Source of the DNA: Casuarius casuarius
Lineage: Eukaryota > Chordata > Aves > Casuariiformes > Casuariidae
Length of the DNA stretch: 64,000 bases
Reading direction: 5' to 3'
NCBI GenBank assembly: GCA_003342895.1
Contig: PTFA01000020.1
Span: 4,639,886-4,703,885 of the forward strand
In this document: positions 12,001 through 23,650 of the stretch, piece by piece
Numbering within the stretch: position 1 is the stretch's first letter
How the letters are laid out: each line of letters begins with the position of its first letter
The notes under the pieces: generated by a model
Told to the model about the DNA's origin: nothing
What the model saw: the letters and a program-made list of their open reading frames with translations, nothing else
Database searches by the model: none
Position numbers and translations under genes: made by a program

Positions 12001-15000
12001 CTGATGCAATGGTGATGACAGTCGCAGCCACGGCCACCTGCCAGCTCTTAGTGTGGCCTTACTCACATGCAGGAGAAGAAAGAGTCTTAAGCATATAGAT
12101 GGCACAGCAGTGGTTGGCTTTCTCCACAACAATAACAGGAGGAGCTGCTCTCCCTGCTTCTGGGAGAAGGTGGGGGCCACGCAGAAGCATTCGCTGGGCC
12201 TAGTGCATCACACGGACAACCAGCTGAAACGCCCCAACTGCCGTGACAGACTGGCAGCATGAAATATGTTATCATGACTGTGGTGATAAATACATTTGGG
12301 GGGGAGGGGTACAAGTTGCATCTCATTGTCCCAAATATCTGCACGCTCAGTAACTAAGCAATCTCTAAACCTTTGCATTCCCCATTAGAGTAACACAAGT
12401 CCATTAACTTTGCTTAGAGCAATCAGGGTCAGAATTTAACCCAGTATTTCTGTGTTGGCTCTCTTCTTCCAATGTTGCCAAAAGTCACACATGATTATCC
12501 CACAGGGTACCAACATCAAAGCNAATCCCAAAGAGAACCCAACATCAAAGGGGACCGAGCCTTTCATGCCCCCTATCTATAAGGGAAAGTAACATAGTTG
12601 CAATCTTTACACTTTGAATGTTAAAAAAAAAAGTCAGGAAGTGCTGACTTGCATTTCCAGCTCTGCTGCTCTTTCAGAGCCACCCTGGGTGAGTCACCTG
12701 TATCATCCTTTTACTTCCTTGACCTTCCCTACGCCATTGGTGCTATGAATGCATGCACTCCTCCCTTTCCATCCAAACCACCAAACAGTAAAAATGGAAG
12801 GAATTAAAACAAAATAGAAGGCAAAGTGAAATGGAAGCGGCATAATGTTTGCCAGGCATCACCAACTTTAGCTAATACACTGTATGCCTTGCCTTCATTT
12901 TGTCTGTTTAGGCCCCATTGAACAAAGTATTCTTATTAGGATGCAATCCAAGCAAGGATTTAAATGCCTACTTAAATGCTATAATTAATACAGCTGTTTT
13001 AAATACTTTTCTGAATGAAAGCCTTTACCTGCAAGTTCTGCAGGGCAAAAGCATGCTTTCCTTTTGGTTTATGCAGAACAGAGTATCAGACAGAAAAACA
13101 CTCTTCTACATGCCTGTTGACAGCACACACAGAAAAAGTACCTTCTTGCTTCCTCTGAACTTTGTGCTTTGGACATTAAAGAAGGAGCGGACACGAAAAT
13201 CCACTTACAAATCTAACTGGACTGAGCACTAAGCATATGCTCAGAGGAAGTGAGCAGGCAGGCGCCATTTCTGGAGCAGAATTAGAGCCTTTCTGCACCA
13301 GTTTTCACTTGTAGAACAGCAAAAGTGCTGCTTGATCCATTCAGAAAGGCATTAGTGGGATTTGTTCCTTGCCAAGTGCTTTGAGATGAAAAGCCTTCTA
13401 TATGCCAATATCAAAATTGCCAGAACTCCCTTCTTTCCTGAGCCTCCAGGTGTCGTTCATGGCATCCTACTGTAGGTGGACTCTGTCCTCCTGACAACAG
13501 CTGGGCNTAGCTTCCGCCCATGCCTGCGGCAGCACCCCTGCAGTAGGCAAAGGGGTCACCACAAAGCGACCAGAGATGATCCAGAGGAGCCACATGGCCT
13601 CTGCAGCACTCCCAAGCCCTGCTGCCCTAAAAGGGAGTGTGCTCAAGTCAGCCTTTTTCGAGTTAGGAATTGTATTTTCACTCCTGTTCCTTTCGATCAT
13701 TTAATTAAATCTTTGGTAAAACAAACAACAAAAAAGAGGGTTTTTTCATTCTTCCGTTTCCACAGCAGAAAGTGCAGCACACATTTTGATTAGGTCGCCT
13801 CCCTCCCAACCGTGAATTGAGTGAACCGAAATTCATAAATGCCACAAGGCCATGAAGAACATGTGCATCTTGTACAGTCTTAAGCACACACAGGACTCCG
13901 ATCACAGTGGCATGTCCTGTGTCATTTTAATGATGCACAGCCCTGCTAGCTTCCCCCCTCCAAAGCTTTATGTAGGAGGCATAATTATGTAATAAAATTC
14001 CTGTTTCTGCAGCATTCTCCCTGTACCAACCCAGAAATGTAGGCTTTATTATTCTTCCCAGCTGGTAGGCACAGAATTACTAGTGTTTTAACCCTCTTGG
14101 CACTAAACCCTCAGTTTGACTTCTGACTCCAACAGNGGGAAAAACTGCCACTGATCATTTCTACTCTCTCTACTTGTGAGGTTGATTCCTGGCCTTTGAG
14201 ATCATTTCTATCGGCTCATAAAACACCTGCTTGTTAAGGATCCAATCTGTTTCCTGGGGAAACTTTTAGTCATCATGGTCNAGTTGTTTCCAGGGCTGGT
14301 ATACAACAGTCTCAGGACAGAACTACTTGACCCACTTTTACTCCTTGACTGCACTGAGGACAGCACACAAACTGTGGAAGGGCAAAGGTACGAGCAAGCG
14401 GTATGTTATGCTGCCCTGCTGATTACAAGGCCTCCTTAAAGGCGAGACCCTAGGTATGTGATTGATATTGAAAGGGTAACTTCTCTGACATCTCAGTTTC
14501 ATTCCTTGAAAGAGCACGGGCCACATCCTCACGCGACACTTTTCCTTGCTGTGAGGAGCCTGGTTGCTAGGCAGTCTTTGTTTCTAAATATCCGTGCAGG
14601 TTTCTGCTTTCCAGTACTCTATTTGCTGTTACTCAGGGGCACAGTAATTTTGGGAGAGCTGTTGAGCAAAATCTGGCCTGAAATCTCACTTAAATACGAG
14701 CTAGCGGCTAACACACCTTATTGTTGCCTTCTCAGGAAAACGGACTGTCCTCTGCGTTGCAGAATGGGCCCGCACGAGTGGACAGCACGCACCTACAGCA
14801 AGGTGCCCATCGCCCAGAACGACAAGGCCTGTTACGTTCCCAGAGTTACGTTCTTTCAGCCAAAACATTAAAGACACCGTGATGAAGGTCTCTGGGCCAG
14901 AAGTTGCCAAGTTCATGAATGAGGAAGTGTTCAGAGTTAATTACCAAATAACCCTCTCGTGGTACTGAACTCCCACAGCAGATCTGGCAAGGGATGAGGT

Positions 15001-17734
15001 ACCTGGGAGCACTCACGCTCCTGGAGCGGCCTCATGCGAGATCACAGCCTGGGCGAGGAGGTGCTGGCACCCACGCACACACGCTCGTGCCGCTCCTCTC
15101 CCCGTGCCACAGAGCGGTGCCTGCTGCATGCCCGGGAGCCCCTAGTCTTCCACGCCAGGAAAGATGAACGGCCAGCTGACTGCGCCACGTCAGGTGCCCC
15201 AACTTCCACCCCTCCTGCCTGCAGTGCAGTGACTCCCGAGGCAAATGTGCACCTGTACCCTTCCTGGTGATTCTGGCAGGTCAGCTAGCAGGAGGGGACA
15301 GGATCTGGTCCCTTCACGAGATACGGTACTTGTTACACAGAAAATAAGCCACCAGCAAGAGCAGAGTACCACGCCTGGGAGCAGAACCTGAAAACTTATG
15401 GATTTCACAGCAGAATTATGCCCCAAAGTTGTGCACCTGTATATCATCTGCCACAATTATGATTCATGGCAGCCTTCTGACTAAAGAACACGACTGTCTC
15501 CATTTTAACAATACTCTTATTGACCCTGACTGACCTTCGCTGGCAATTCCCCTGAGCAAACATTTCCTGTTACCTTTCTGTGTCTCACTTGATGTACTCA
15601 GCAGCCTAACTTTGGGACACAGATACCTCTTTAAGAGTTTAGTCACATGGAGCTGTGAACATTATACATAATCTTCCCAATAAATTGTACTGAGTAAGGC
15701 CTGCTGAGTCACTATCTTAATTTTTCTGTAGGCATAAATTTTCACAACCTATCATGAGCACAGTATTAGCAGCAGCACAGGAACACAGACTGAAAACCTT
15801 AACACAGAGGAAGGAGGAGTGCTTCGTTATCATCATCTTAAAGCCTAAAAACAATGAGGAGCTGAGGACAAGACCCTCTTCCCCACTCCACTCCCAGCGC
15901 GCACAGACTCATATGGTCCAGCCTTACTACCTCCACCAATTCTCTCCAGGAGAGCTAATGAGGAAAATGATCCCTTGTTGATTACTGTGTCCCAGACCAT
16001 TTATGCTGCTAGTTAATGGAGCTGTCATCTGCTTATCCTGGATCAGGTACTATAAATACACTTCCACTTACATCAGCAGCCCCAGCAAACAAACTTCTCT
16101 ACAGCATGAAACTCCAAAGAAATCCTGCATTCTCAAACTAAGTTACAGACTGAGAGGTGAAGTCTTCAGCTCACCCCTCCTTCCATTCTTAAAACCATTT
16201 GTCCCTATCATATAAAAATTTCGGGGGGGGGGGGAAGGAAACAAAGCATAAACAACAAAACCAACTAGGGAGACAAATTCTGCCCTTTCTCATTTCACAG
16301 CTTCCCCCATAAACACACACCAGGTTCACACACTTGCACAAAAAGGTGCCTCACCCCCCCACCCCGAGCAGTGCCAGAAGAGATGGTGAGACTGGGGAAC
16401 AGGGAAAGGAAGAAAAGATGATCTGATCTTTGACTATTAACAGCTTTGGGGGGAAAAAAAGAGAGAAAAGCGCTCAGGAATATTTTTCTCTTGTGAAGCT
16501 TCAGGCAGCCACAGGAATGTATCTCTAGGAAAGGGCTGGCTGGGTAAACTGGATAGAACAAGCTCAGGGCAGTGTTGCAGCTCGCTCTGACAGCGTTGCG
16601 CAGGGGGAGAGGGAGGGAGAGCTTCAGCTTCACAAGCAGGCAGCTGCTGCGGGGTCACCACTTGNGCTCTGAAAAGCAGCAAGGCACAGGGCGAATTTTG
16701 GAGGGGCCAGCGCTAGAAAGGGGGGCAGCTACCAAAAGCAGAACCACAGGCTTTTATTTTCTTAGCCAATGCGTGTAGAAGTGTTGCACTGCAACTGCAT
16801 GTGTTGCCAAAGTTTGGCTTTGGTCATGAGGAAGCTTGGGCAGGGCTGGGATCAGGCTGAGACATGAAGCCGTGGCCCTCAATAGGCAGGACTGGGATAG
16901 CAACATTTCCACTTTCTAATGATTAGTCTCATGATCGGCGTGTGGGTGTATTTATGCTGAAATTAACTTAAGTTTAATCGCATATAGCAAATAGTTGGTT
17001 TTCTGTCTACTTTAACATAGTCTGTCTCGCCTAATGAAAAGGCTTGCCTGAACTTGAACGTTAATTCAGATTAAGGTAAGACACGAAACTAAAGCACAAA
17101 TGTTGATCCTGAAGAGCTGCAAGTGTGGGAACCCCACTGTGGAACAAGAATAGCTTTGTTCAGCCTCGCTAAACTGCATGACAATTTAGTCAGAGAAGAG
17201 AGGTCCCTGAAGTGATCAATCCTGAATTCCCATTCCAGAATAATTCCATGTGTTGCTAAATTCTTATTAAAAGGCATAGTATCCATTATGTANGGTTACT
17301 GAGGTAGGAACAGTTTCTACCTTTGAAGCAGTAAAACAAAAAAACCCACTACTTTAACACATTTTCCTGGAGAAGTCCAAATTTACCTTACGTTGTGGCT
17401 GAAGAGCTGCTCGTACTTGCACATGCAGTTTGACCTGCTAAGAGCATGTAGTTTTCCCCAAGTTGGGTCAGGGCTGCGACCTCTGTGTAAGGCCAGCAGC
17501 TGCCATCCTCAGCTCTGTTTGGAGATGTCTAACCTCAGCGCTGGTTGTCCAGGCCTAACTGAAAATGCATACTGCCAATAGGCATTGCTCTGTGTATGGA
17601 GTTCCTCTTAAAACACTACTTTTACAGTGCTCTAAGTTCACTAACTTTGATGGAGTTAATTGTTATAAAATAGAGCAAGTGCAAGGAGAATCAAATCTAG
17701 CAGTTCCTAGATGGAGCCCAAAGGAATAGTTTTT
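9098..17734. other. unique non-coding sequence
   Basis: No gene identified. The stretch 12395-12460 resembles old palindromic sauropsid repeats. About 13900-14080 is a complex AT-rich stretch that could be conserved. 14458-14970 holds overlapping open frames. 15000-15260 is a GC- and CpG-rich patch without a recognisable protein. Homopolymers occur at 16223-16233 (G) and elsewhere. Confidence 0.55.
14458..14968 (+). other. overlapping unrecognised open frames
   Basis: One frame is open for 137 codons (14458-14871). A second frame, without a start codon, runs from about 14708 to a TGA at 14966-14968 and includes DTVMKVSGPEVAKFMNEEV, which looks protein-like. A good acceptor-like sequence (CTGTCCTCTGCGTTGCAG) ends at 14760. 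Codons between 14770 and 14835 are GC-rich at third positions. No family is recognised, and two mutually exclusive frames look equally good, which argues for chance. Confidence 0.12.
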
Positions 17735-17960
17735 CCCCTCAGTCACACTAGAGTAACTCTGGAATATCTCTGTGCAGAGCCCTGCAGTTGATAAGGATTT
17801 ACACTGGTACAAATGACTTCTACCTTGGTCCAGATGTTTAAAATATCCTCAGGAAGACAAATTTCTATTCATTCTACAGATCACATTCAGATTCTTGGTC
17901 AGCATCATCAATGATATGCCCAAGCCTATGAAAGTCAGTGGGAGAGCAGGTAAGGAACAC
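17735..17960. repeat. old palindromic sauropsid repeat pieces (MITE-like)
   Basis: Short phrases match a common old interspersed repeat of reptile genomes: TAGAGTAACTCTGGA (about 17748), GGATTTACACTGGTAC (17795-17810) and GAAAGTCAGTGGGAGAGCAG near 17930. The pieces are decayed, and boundaries and strand cannot be fixed. Assignment is from memory of turtle, crocodile and bird sequence. Confidence 0.35.
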
Positions 17961-18459
17961 GGAGTGTCTTACGGAAGACTAGACAAGTTATTATCTGAAT
18001 CCTACACTGTCAATTCTATGCGTATTCCATATAAAAAAGCCAAATAAACCCACCAAATCATTTCTATTATTTTATTTCATGCCAATCTGGAAAGCAAATC
18101 TAGTAATCTAAATTCTTTTTCTTTTAATCTACAAACGTTAAAGATCTGATTACATGGTATATATCTGTAGCGGTAACTAGTGCTTAGCTTTTCCATTAAA
18201 CAGGACTATAATCAAAGTTTTTATATTATAAGTATATTTGTGTGCAAATACATTTCTCCTGCAATGGTTAATTTGCAGGGAAGAAGAAGGGAATATGTGT
18301 AATTAGCACAAATGTAATCAGCATAAAATGATGGGAAGACAAATGAAAGTGCTTCAGAAAGGCGGTTGGTAGTGGTGTGCTATTTCAGATAAAGATTTTT
18401 CCATGCTTCCTTCCAGCTTAGATTACGATTTCTCTCTCAGAGAGTTTAGAAAGCCTGGG

Positions 18460-18512
18460 CCAAATTCATCCACAGAATAATTCCACTAGGATTACATGAG
18501 GATGAATTTAGG
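18460..18512. repeat. short MITE-like hairpin with 12-bp inverted ends
   Basis: The left arm CCAAATTCATCC (18460-18471) pairs with the right arm GGATGAATTTAGG (18500-18512) apart from one inserted base. The 28-base loop includes ATTCCACTAGGATTACA. The arms match the old 'GGCCAAATTCATCC' palindromic repeat known from reptile and bird genomes. It is most likely a solitary non-autonomous DNA-transposon remnant, though a small hairpin RNA cannot be excluded by sequence alone. Confidence 0.55.
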
Positions 18513-18520
18513 CTAGTGCT

Positions 18521-21500
18521 TCAAAACCATCCTTCATGTATTTCCCAGGTAAACCTGAATATGATTTAGGAAACTGAAGAATGATATACAGCAAAGCTAA
18601 GAAACTTGAAAAACAATGCAGCATATCTTTCCGGCTTTAATCGGGCAAAGCTCCAATGAGTTGTACCTAATTGGAGGTGTTTTTTAGGAACTTTTTTTTT
18701 TTTTTTTTTAAGAATCTTTAAGAACCTTCTTTTCTGTTTTTCACACTTGCGGTTCTTACTGTCTGTAGTACATCTATAACCACTAAAACAGAAAGACAGA
18801 GATAAAAACAGCCTTTTTCAGAGCACCTGTTTGGCTGCTTGCGACTTGCCAGCTTCACTGTGGTACTACCTTCACCTTCCATTACTGCAGCCTCCTTGCA
18901 CAAAAACGGCTGCTCCAACACAGCAACACTGGGGTTATAAAACTCCAATTAGCAGACAAATTTGTACAAGCGCAGTCTCCAAAACAACTTTTTAAAAAAG
19001 ATTTAATATATAAGATGTCATGTGAATGATGTTCTCTTAAGGACTATGGTAGTCAGCTTGTTTGTTTTCTCCTTTTGGCTTATTTATTCTATGTGCTCTG
19101 GTCTCCACATTTTCTATAATGACCACTTACATAGCTAGAGTTTGTTTTGTTATCCGAACTGCAAAAATTTAAAGGCTTTAAGCATTAGAAGGGATTTTTT
19201 TTTCCCCAGCTGTGTGAGGAGATCCTGCTAACAGATGTGTTAAAAAGTTCGGCTTAGAATTAGAGATGGTTCCTCCCCGCCCCCCCCCCTTTTTTTTTTT
19301 TTTAATTCCAGCTGATGTATATGGTTGGTAATTTCAACGCTAAAACACCTAAGATACATATTGATTTTTTTTTTAAAGGAATGATGAAATAAAATCATTT
19401 TTCTGAAAACTTTTTTCTAATTCATTTAAGTTTGTTTTCATTACTATGTAAAATTTTTCCTTCCACTATGAAAAACCCCTATATACACACACATACATGC
19501 ACACACACAGGAAAAAATAATCTCAGTAGAACTCAAGATGAAAACTCGGACTGCAGGAGGTAAGGCAGTAACGCGGACAAAGGAAATGCAGGGGCTAACT
19601 CTTGCCCTCTGCTACAATCCAGACTGGTGGCTCCTCCTTCTGAGGCCACATTTGGTTATTTGGACTGTAGCAGACAAAGCTGCAGGTATAAGCAAAGCGC
19701 TGCTGCTGCCCACCGAGGTGGCAGGGAGGTACCAGCTCCATGCTAGCGCACGTCCCCCAGGCCTGCAACCCACAGGAGGGCAGAGAGCAGGAGGGGGATT
19801 GAGTCAATAATGATTCTGTTTGGTAGGGGTAAACACCAAACTCAGGCAGATCAGATGTCGTCACTGTTCTAGTAAATAGAACCTTTATTTGCCATTTCAC
19901 CTATACAGAGTTCTAAAGAACAGAAATTATATTTCACAGTCCCCGAGACAGACGCAGTGTGTGCCCTTCCCCACCTTAATAAACAGGGCATATCTTCATC
20001 AAAGGCTCCTCTGGAATGGGGCTGAAGTTGTTTAAACTATTGCTCCTTCTATCAGATTTACATTTCCCACACTAACCCTTACCTAATTTACTGCCAGGTG
20101 CCTTTCTGCAGAACAGGAGGTTTTGCTGTACAGGCCCACTCCACGAAATCTAGAGGGGCAGTAAAGTTAAAGCAGAAGCCATGGCAACAAAGGGATAAAC
20201 TAAAGTGACTGCTCCCACAGGAAAAAAAATAGCCGGAGAGTAGCTGTCCAATATGATTTGCTGAATGAACATAAGGAACAGACTGGGAAGCTGCAGAATA
20301 TAAAGAATTCCTGCTGTGTTTCCCCCAACGTGTCTCCTTTATATTCAAGATTGGTCACTAAAACAGTTTCTGAATACATAGCTTTTCACATGTGGAGACA
20401 GGGGTTCAATCCTGCATTAGCCTACAGGTCTCCATTTCTTCCCTAAAGGAAAAGGCACATATCCGTGGACAAGCAGATACCCAGAAGAACCCCATGATAA
20501 TGCTCGGGGAAAATAATGCAACCCAGCTTCCAGAGAGATAGGGTCTCACGACAGGTTTCAGCATCTCCCATGTTTTTCTTATGAACAGCATAAAAGCCTT
20601 GAAGTCTTCTACTTTTGGAGCTAATCTTTTGAATGTGACAACATACAGTCATAGAGCAGTATGGATTTTGTATTTTGGAGACATAAGGTCATACTCATGG
20701 TTTGAGGGGCTGAGACCCCTCAACAGGTTACAGCTCCTGCAGAGGAGCTCCCACATTCCCTTGCCACCTCCTGTCTCACTCCTTCCCCACAGACATAGCT
20801 CACAGGCCTTACAGGCTTCTATTGGTTCTTATCTGTCAATGAGCTATTTTAATGTATTAAGAGGGTAGACACCTGAGAAGAAAAAAATAAAAGAGCGCAC
20901 ACATGCATGCGCTCATAAAATTACCTTTCCATCAATTGCTAGGCCAAGAACAGAAACCAGGCAAGGGAGAAGCTCGAAGCAGTGNGGAGAGAAACTCACA
21001 CACAGAAGTAGTATTTCTTTTTTTGCAGATTTTTCAGCAAGCCATCTTCAAACCTTTCTGAGGTACAGAAAAGGCTGGTTACTGTGCCATTCACAGTTAT
21101 GGGAAATTAGGTAACTGTGGGTGCAGTAAAGACCAAAATTAGTAATGGGCTCAAGCAGGGATTCAAACAATGTAATTGATGGTAAATCCATCAATTGTTT
21201 TTAAACAAGATGGTCTTTGGCTAAGGAAATCCCTTGACCATTGATTATCAGAAGCTGGAAGGATATAAGAGGAGACTCCCCCCTTTTTACACTATAGGAT
21301 CTGCTATTGGTCACTACTGAAATCAGAAGGCTGCACTAAACGCAACTTCAGTCTGACCCAGCATGGCCATTCTCAAACAGTTTGTAATACAAAAGCACAC
21401 CAGAAAAAAATGTCTTTTCCAAGTAGCTGTGTACCAACCTGAAAGACCAGACCTGCATTTGCTGAAACTGTTTTCAGAACAAGGTTATTTTCCAAGCTTG

Positions 21501-21699
21501 GATCAGGTCTAGACATAACCATTGTTGGCTCTTTCGCTCAGAGGTGACTGTTTCACCCTCAAGCCTCTTGGAAAGGCTTTCACACAACTGCGCCACAATA
21601 TCTGAACATTATCGTCAAATATTTTTTATATGCCTGGTTTTGCTTTATCTTTGGGCACCATGGTCAAAGCCCTCCCGCTACAGTGGATGTTCCCCACAC
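18521..21699. other. unique AT-rich non-coding sequence
   Basis: No gene found. Homopolymer tracts lie near 18692-18709 (T) and 19280-19302 (C then T). A possible MIR relic lies at 21060-21190, and a CA-rich stretch at 19485-19510. Open frames are short and unrecognised. Confidence 0.6.
21060..21190 (+). mobile_element. possible MIR-like SINE relic
   Basis: Phrases such as ATGGGAAATTAGGTAACTGT, GGGTGCAGTAAAG and CAAGCAGGGATTCAAACA follow the order of the MIR core (atggggaaactgaggcac ... cagagccgggattcaaac). The copy is heavily diverged, so the call is weak. Confidence 0.3.
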
Positions 21700-22340
21700 A
21701 GAGGGTTCAGCAGAACTGAGCCCTTTGGAAACCCCTCGTGGAAGGCTCTCCCAGTTCTTCTATACAGGCTTGACTGACATAAGTAATATCACATCCCCTG
21801 TAAATGCTGGTGATCAGGCTGTTTAGCCCCTCTTTCACATCACTGCTGTACTGAGTTGTAACAGTGCTAGTACAAGCCCCAAGGTGCTCTGCTGTCAACA
21901 TTTTCCCAAGATGACATACTGGCCTTTTCCCCTCATGAGAATTTGTACTTTTTCTCTTTCCTGGCTAAAACAGTTTTTAGGTCCATAGTATGACTACAGG
22001 ACTCGCCTCATGATTACCAGCTTTCCCTAATAGCCTCTTTTGAGAGGCTTTAACAAAAGCTTTTCAAGAGTCTAAACAAATTACAGTATATCGAACACTT
22101 CTCCATTATTCACTATTTTAACTTTTTCAAAGAATTCTAATATATCAGACAAAATTTATACTTACAGAAAGCTATGCTGGTTTGTGCCTCAGTTATTTTA
22201 TGATATCTTTAATGATCTTCTCAACAGTTTTCCTATGTACTTAAATAAGGGTCAGGAGTTTATAATTCCTTGGATCACCCTTACCATCTTCCCCACCCCA
22301 ACAGGAAGACAACTGGCAACATTTCAGGTTCCTCTTATTG
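21700..22340 (-). mobile_element. CR1-type LINE relic (reverse transcriptase region)
   Basis: Reading the minus strand from about 22295 leftward gives a decayed CR1/L3 reverse transcriptase. DPRNYKLLTLI corresponds to the conserved 'GNYRPVSLTSI' block. Then comes GKxxEKIIKDII-like sequence, and then CLDS*KAFVKAS, which corresponds to RT motif A 'YLDFSKAFDKVPH' with a stop in it. Several in-frame stops and indels are present, so the copy is dead. The part at 21980-22340 is the clearest. 21700-21980 has a weaker match (CCCTTTGGAAACCCCTCGTG resembles a downstream CR1 segment). CR1 is the main LINE of birds, crocodilians and turtles. Confidence 0.75.
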
Positions 22341-22477
22341 TAGCTGTAAGGATAAATCAATCATGTTTATTTGTTGGGTTTTTTTGGCAATTAATAAATA
22401 ACTGCCAAATTTCTAGATTAATATAGTCCAAATGTTAATACAAATATTAATATTATTCTTTTGCATGCACATATCAT

Positions 22478-22636
22478 TCATCAATCTCAAAAAAGCTTTA
22501 AAAAGGAAGGCAGTGATCATTATCGCCATTTTGAAGGTAGGGAAACTGAAGGACAGACCAGGGTGTAATGGGGCAAAGCTACAGGCAGAGTTCAAGCCTC
22601 CATACTTCTATCCCTGTCTGCTAAATCATGTGATTC
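22478..22636 (+). mobile_element. MIR-like SINE relic
   Basis: The order ATCTCAAAAAAGCTTTAAAA, GATCATTATCGCCATTTTGA, AGGGAAACTGAAGGACAGAC, GGCAGAGTTCAAGCCTCC and TCTGCTAAATCATGTGATTC follows the MIR consensus from mid-element to tail. It sits between two stretches with CR1 similarity and may have inserted into that LINE. Confidence 0.65.
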
Positions 22637-22779
22637 AATAAGATCTTATTAAAGTAGAGCTACTTCTATCGACTCTTTACCTTTAGCAAAGTAACGTTAA
22701 GCTCAAGAGGCATCCTCTGTACAGAAGACCAGTGTAAAAAAAAATATTTTATATTCTAATTTTCTTGATTGTCCCTTGA

Positions 22780-23080
22780 GCCTCCTTCTGATCTAGCAGA
22801 CTCATCAGCTCTCCAGTGGATTTCCTAATATAACTCTGGAAGAAATTACTCTTTTCTTTCTTTTTTTGTAAATCTATTTGTCCTTTTAGCTTCTTTTCAT
22901 CTGTCTTTGTCTCTAGCTTTCCCACAAAAGCATATNCTTCACTCTACTAGCATGACTTGTGCTGGGTTTACTTCTCCTTCCTGAACCTATTTCTCTAGCC
23001 TGCATAAAACATTTGTCCCTTTTCATTTAAGCATACTGTTTTTTCTCCTTCTGTTCTCTTCTCTTCCATTTCAGTATAAA
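22780..23080 (-). mobile_element. possible upstream part of the CR1 relic
   Basis: The plus-strand text (TCCCTTGAGCCTCCTTCTG, TCTCCAGTGGATTTCCTAAT, CTTTTAGCTTCTTTTCATC) runs in the same order as the antisense of the CR1/L3 region between endonuclease and reverse transcriptase. Divergence is high and the pyrimidine-rich composition could mislead, so this is tentative. If correct, the MIR-like SINE at 22478-22636 split one CR1 copy. Confidence 0.35.
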
Positions 23081-23454
23081 GATAAATGTCATCATTCTGT
23101 GCAATGTTTTTATTCATATAAACATCCAGCCACTTTCAGAAGTACTAACCTGATGGACACAGAGATACCCTGCAGCTATCGGTTCCACAGATGAAGCAAT
23201 TATATTCTCTTTTTTTTTTTCTGGGACAGATCCTCAAAATGGGATAAAATGGAGCTGTTTAGTGCAGCCAAAGACCAGGAAAGAAGCTGCTCTTCCTTGT
23301 ATAGAGTCAGTGGATTATTTCATCTCAATTTTTAGTTTCAGGCTTTTTTCCAATTAGTTTCTTCACTCTTCTGCTCCAGTGTGGCAACCTGATGTTCTTT
23401 CATTTGTTTCTTAAAGACCCCCTTCTTGATGCTAGGCATCACATTAACATTAAT

Positions 23455-23650
23455 AACTTAAGTGTACTTAGCATCTTTCATCTAAAAGGATCCCAAAGAG
23501 CTTTGGAAGTGATACACAGTTTCATTCCCTGAAGTGAATTATCCATATAGAGAAGAAGGATATACAGCAGCTGTTTAATCAGCTCATGGAAATATGGTGC
23601 ATAATAGGCTAGGACAGGAATTGCAAATTGACAATGGAGAGAGAATTTTG
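23455..23650 (+). mobile_element. MIR-like SINE relic
   Basis: CTTAGCATCTTTCATCTAAA followed by GGATCCCAAAGAGCTTTGG matches the start of the sauropsid/amniote MIR-like element (agcacttttcatctcaaaggatcccaaagcgcttta). The 3' part (GACAGGAATTGCAAATTG) is weaker. Strongly diverged old copy. Confidence 0.55.
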
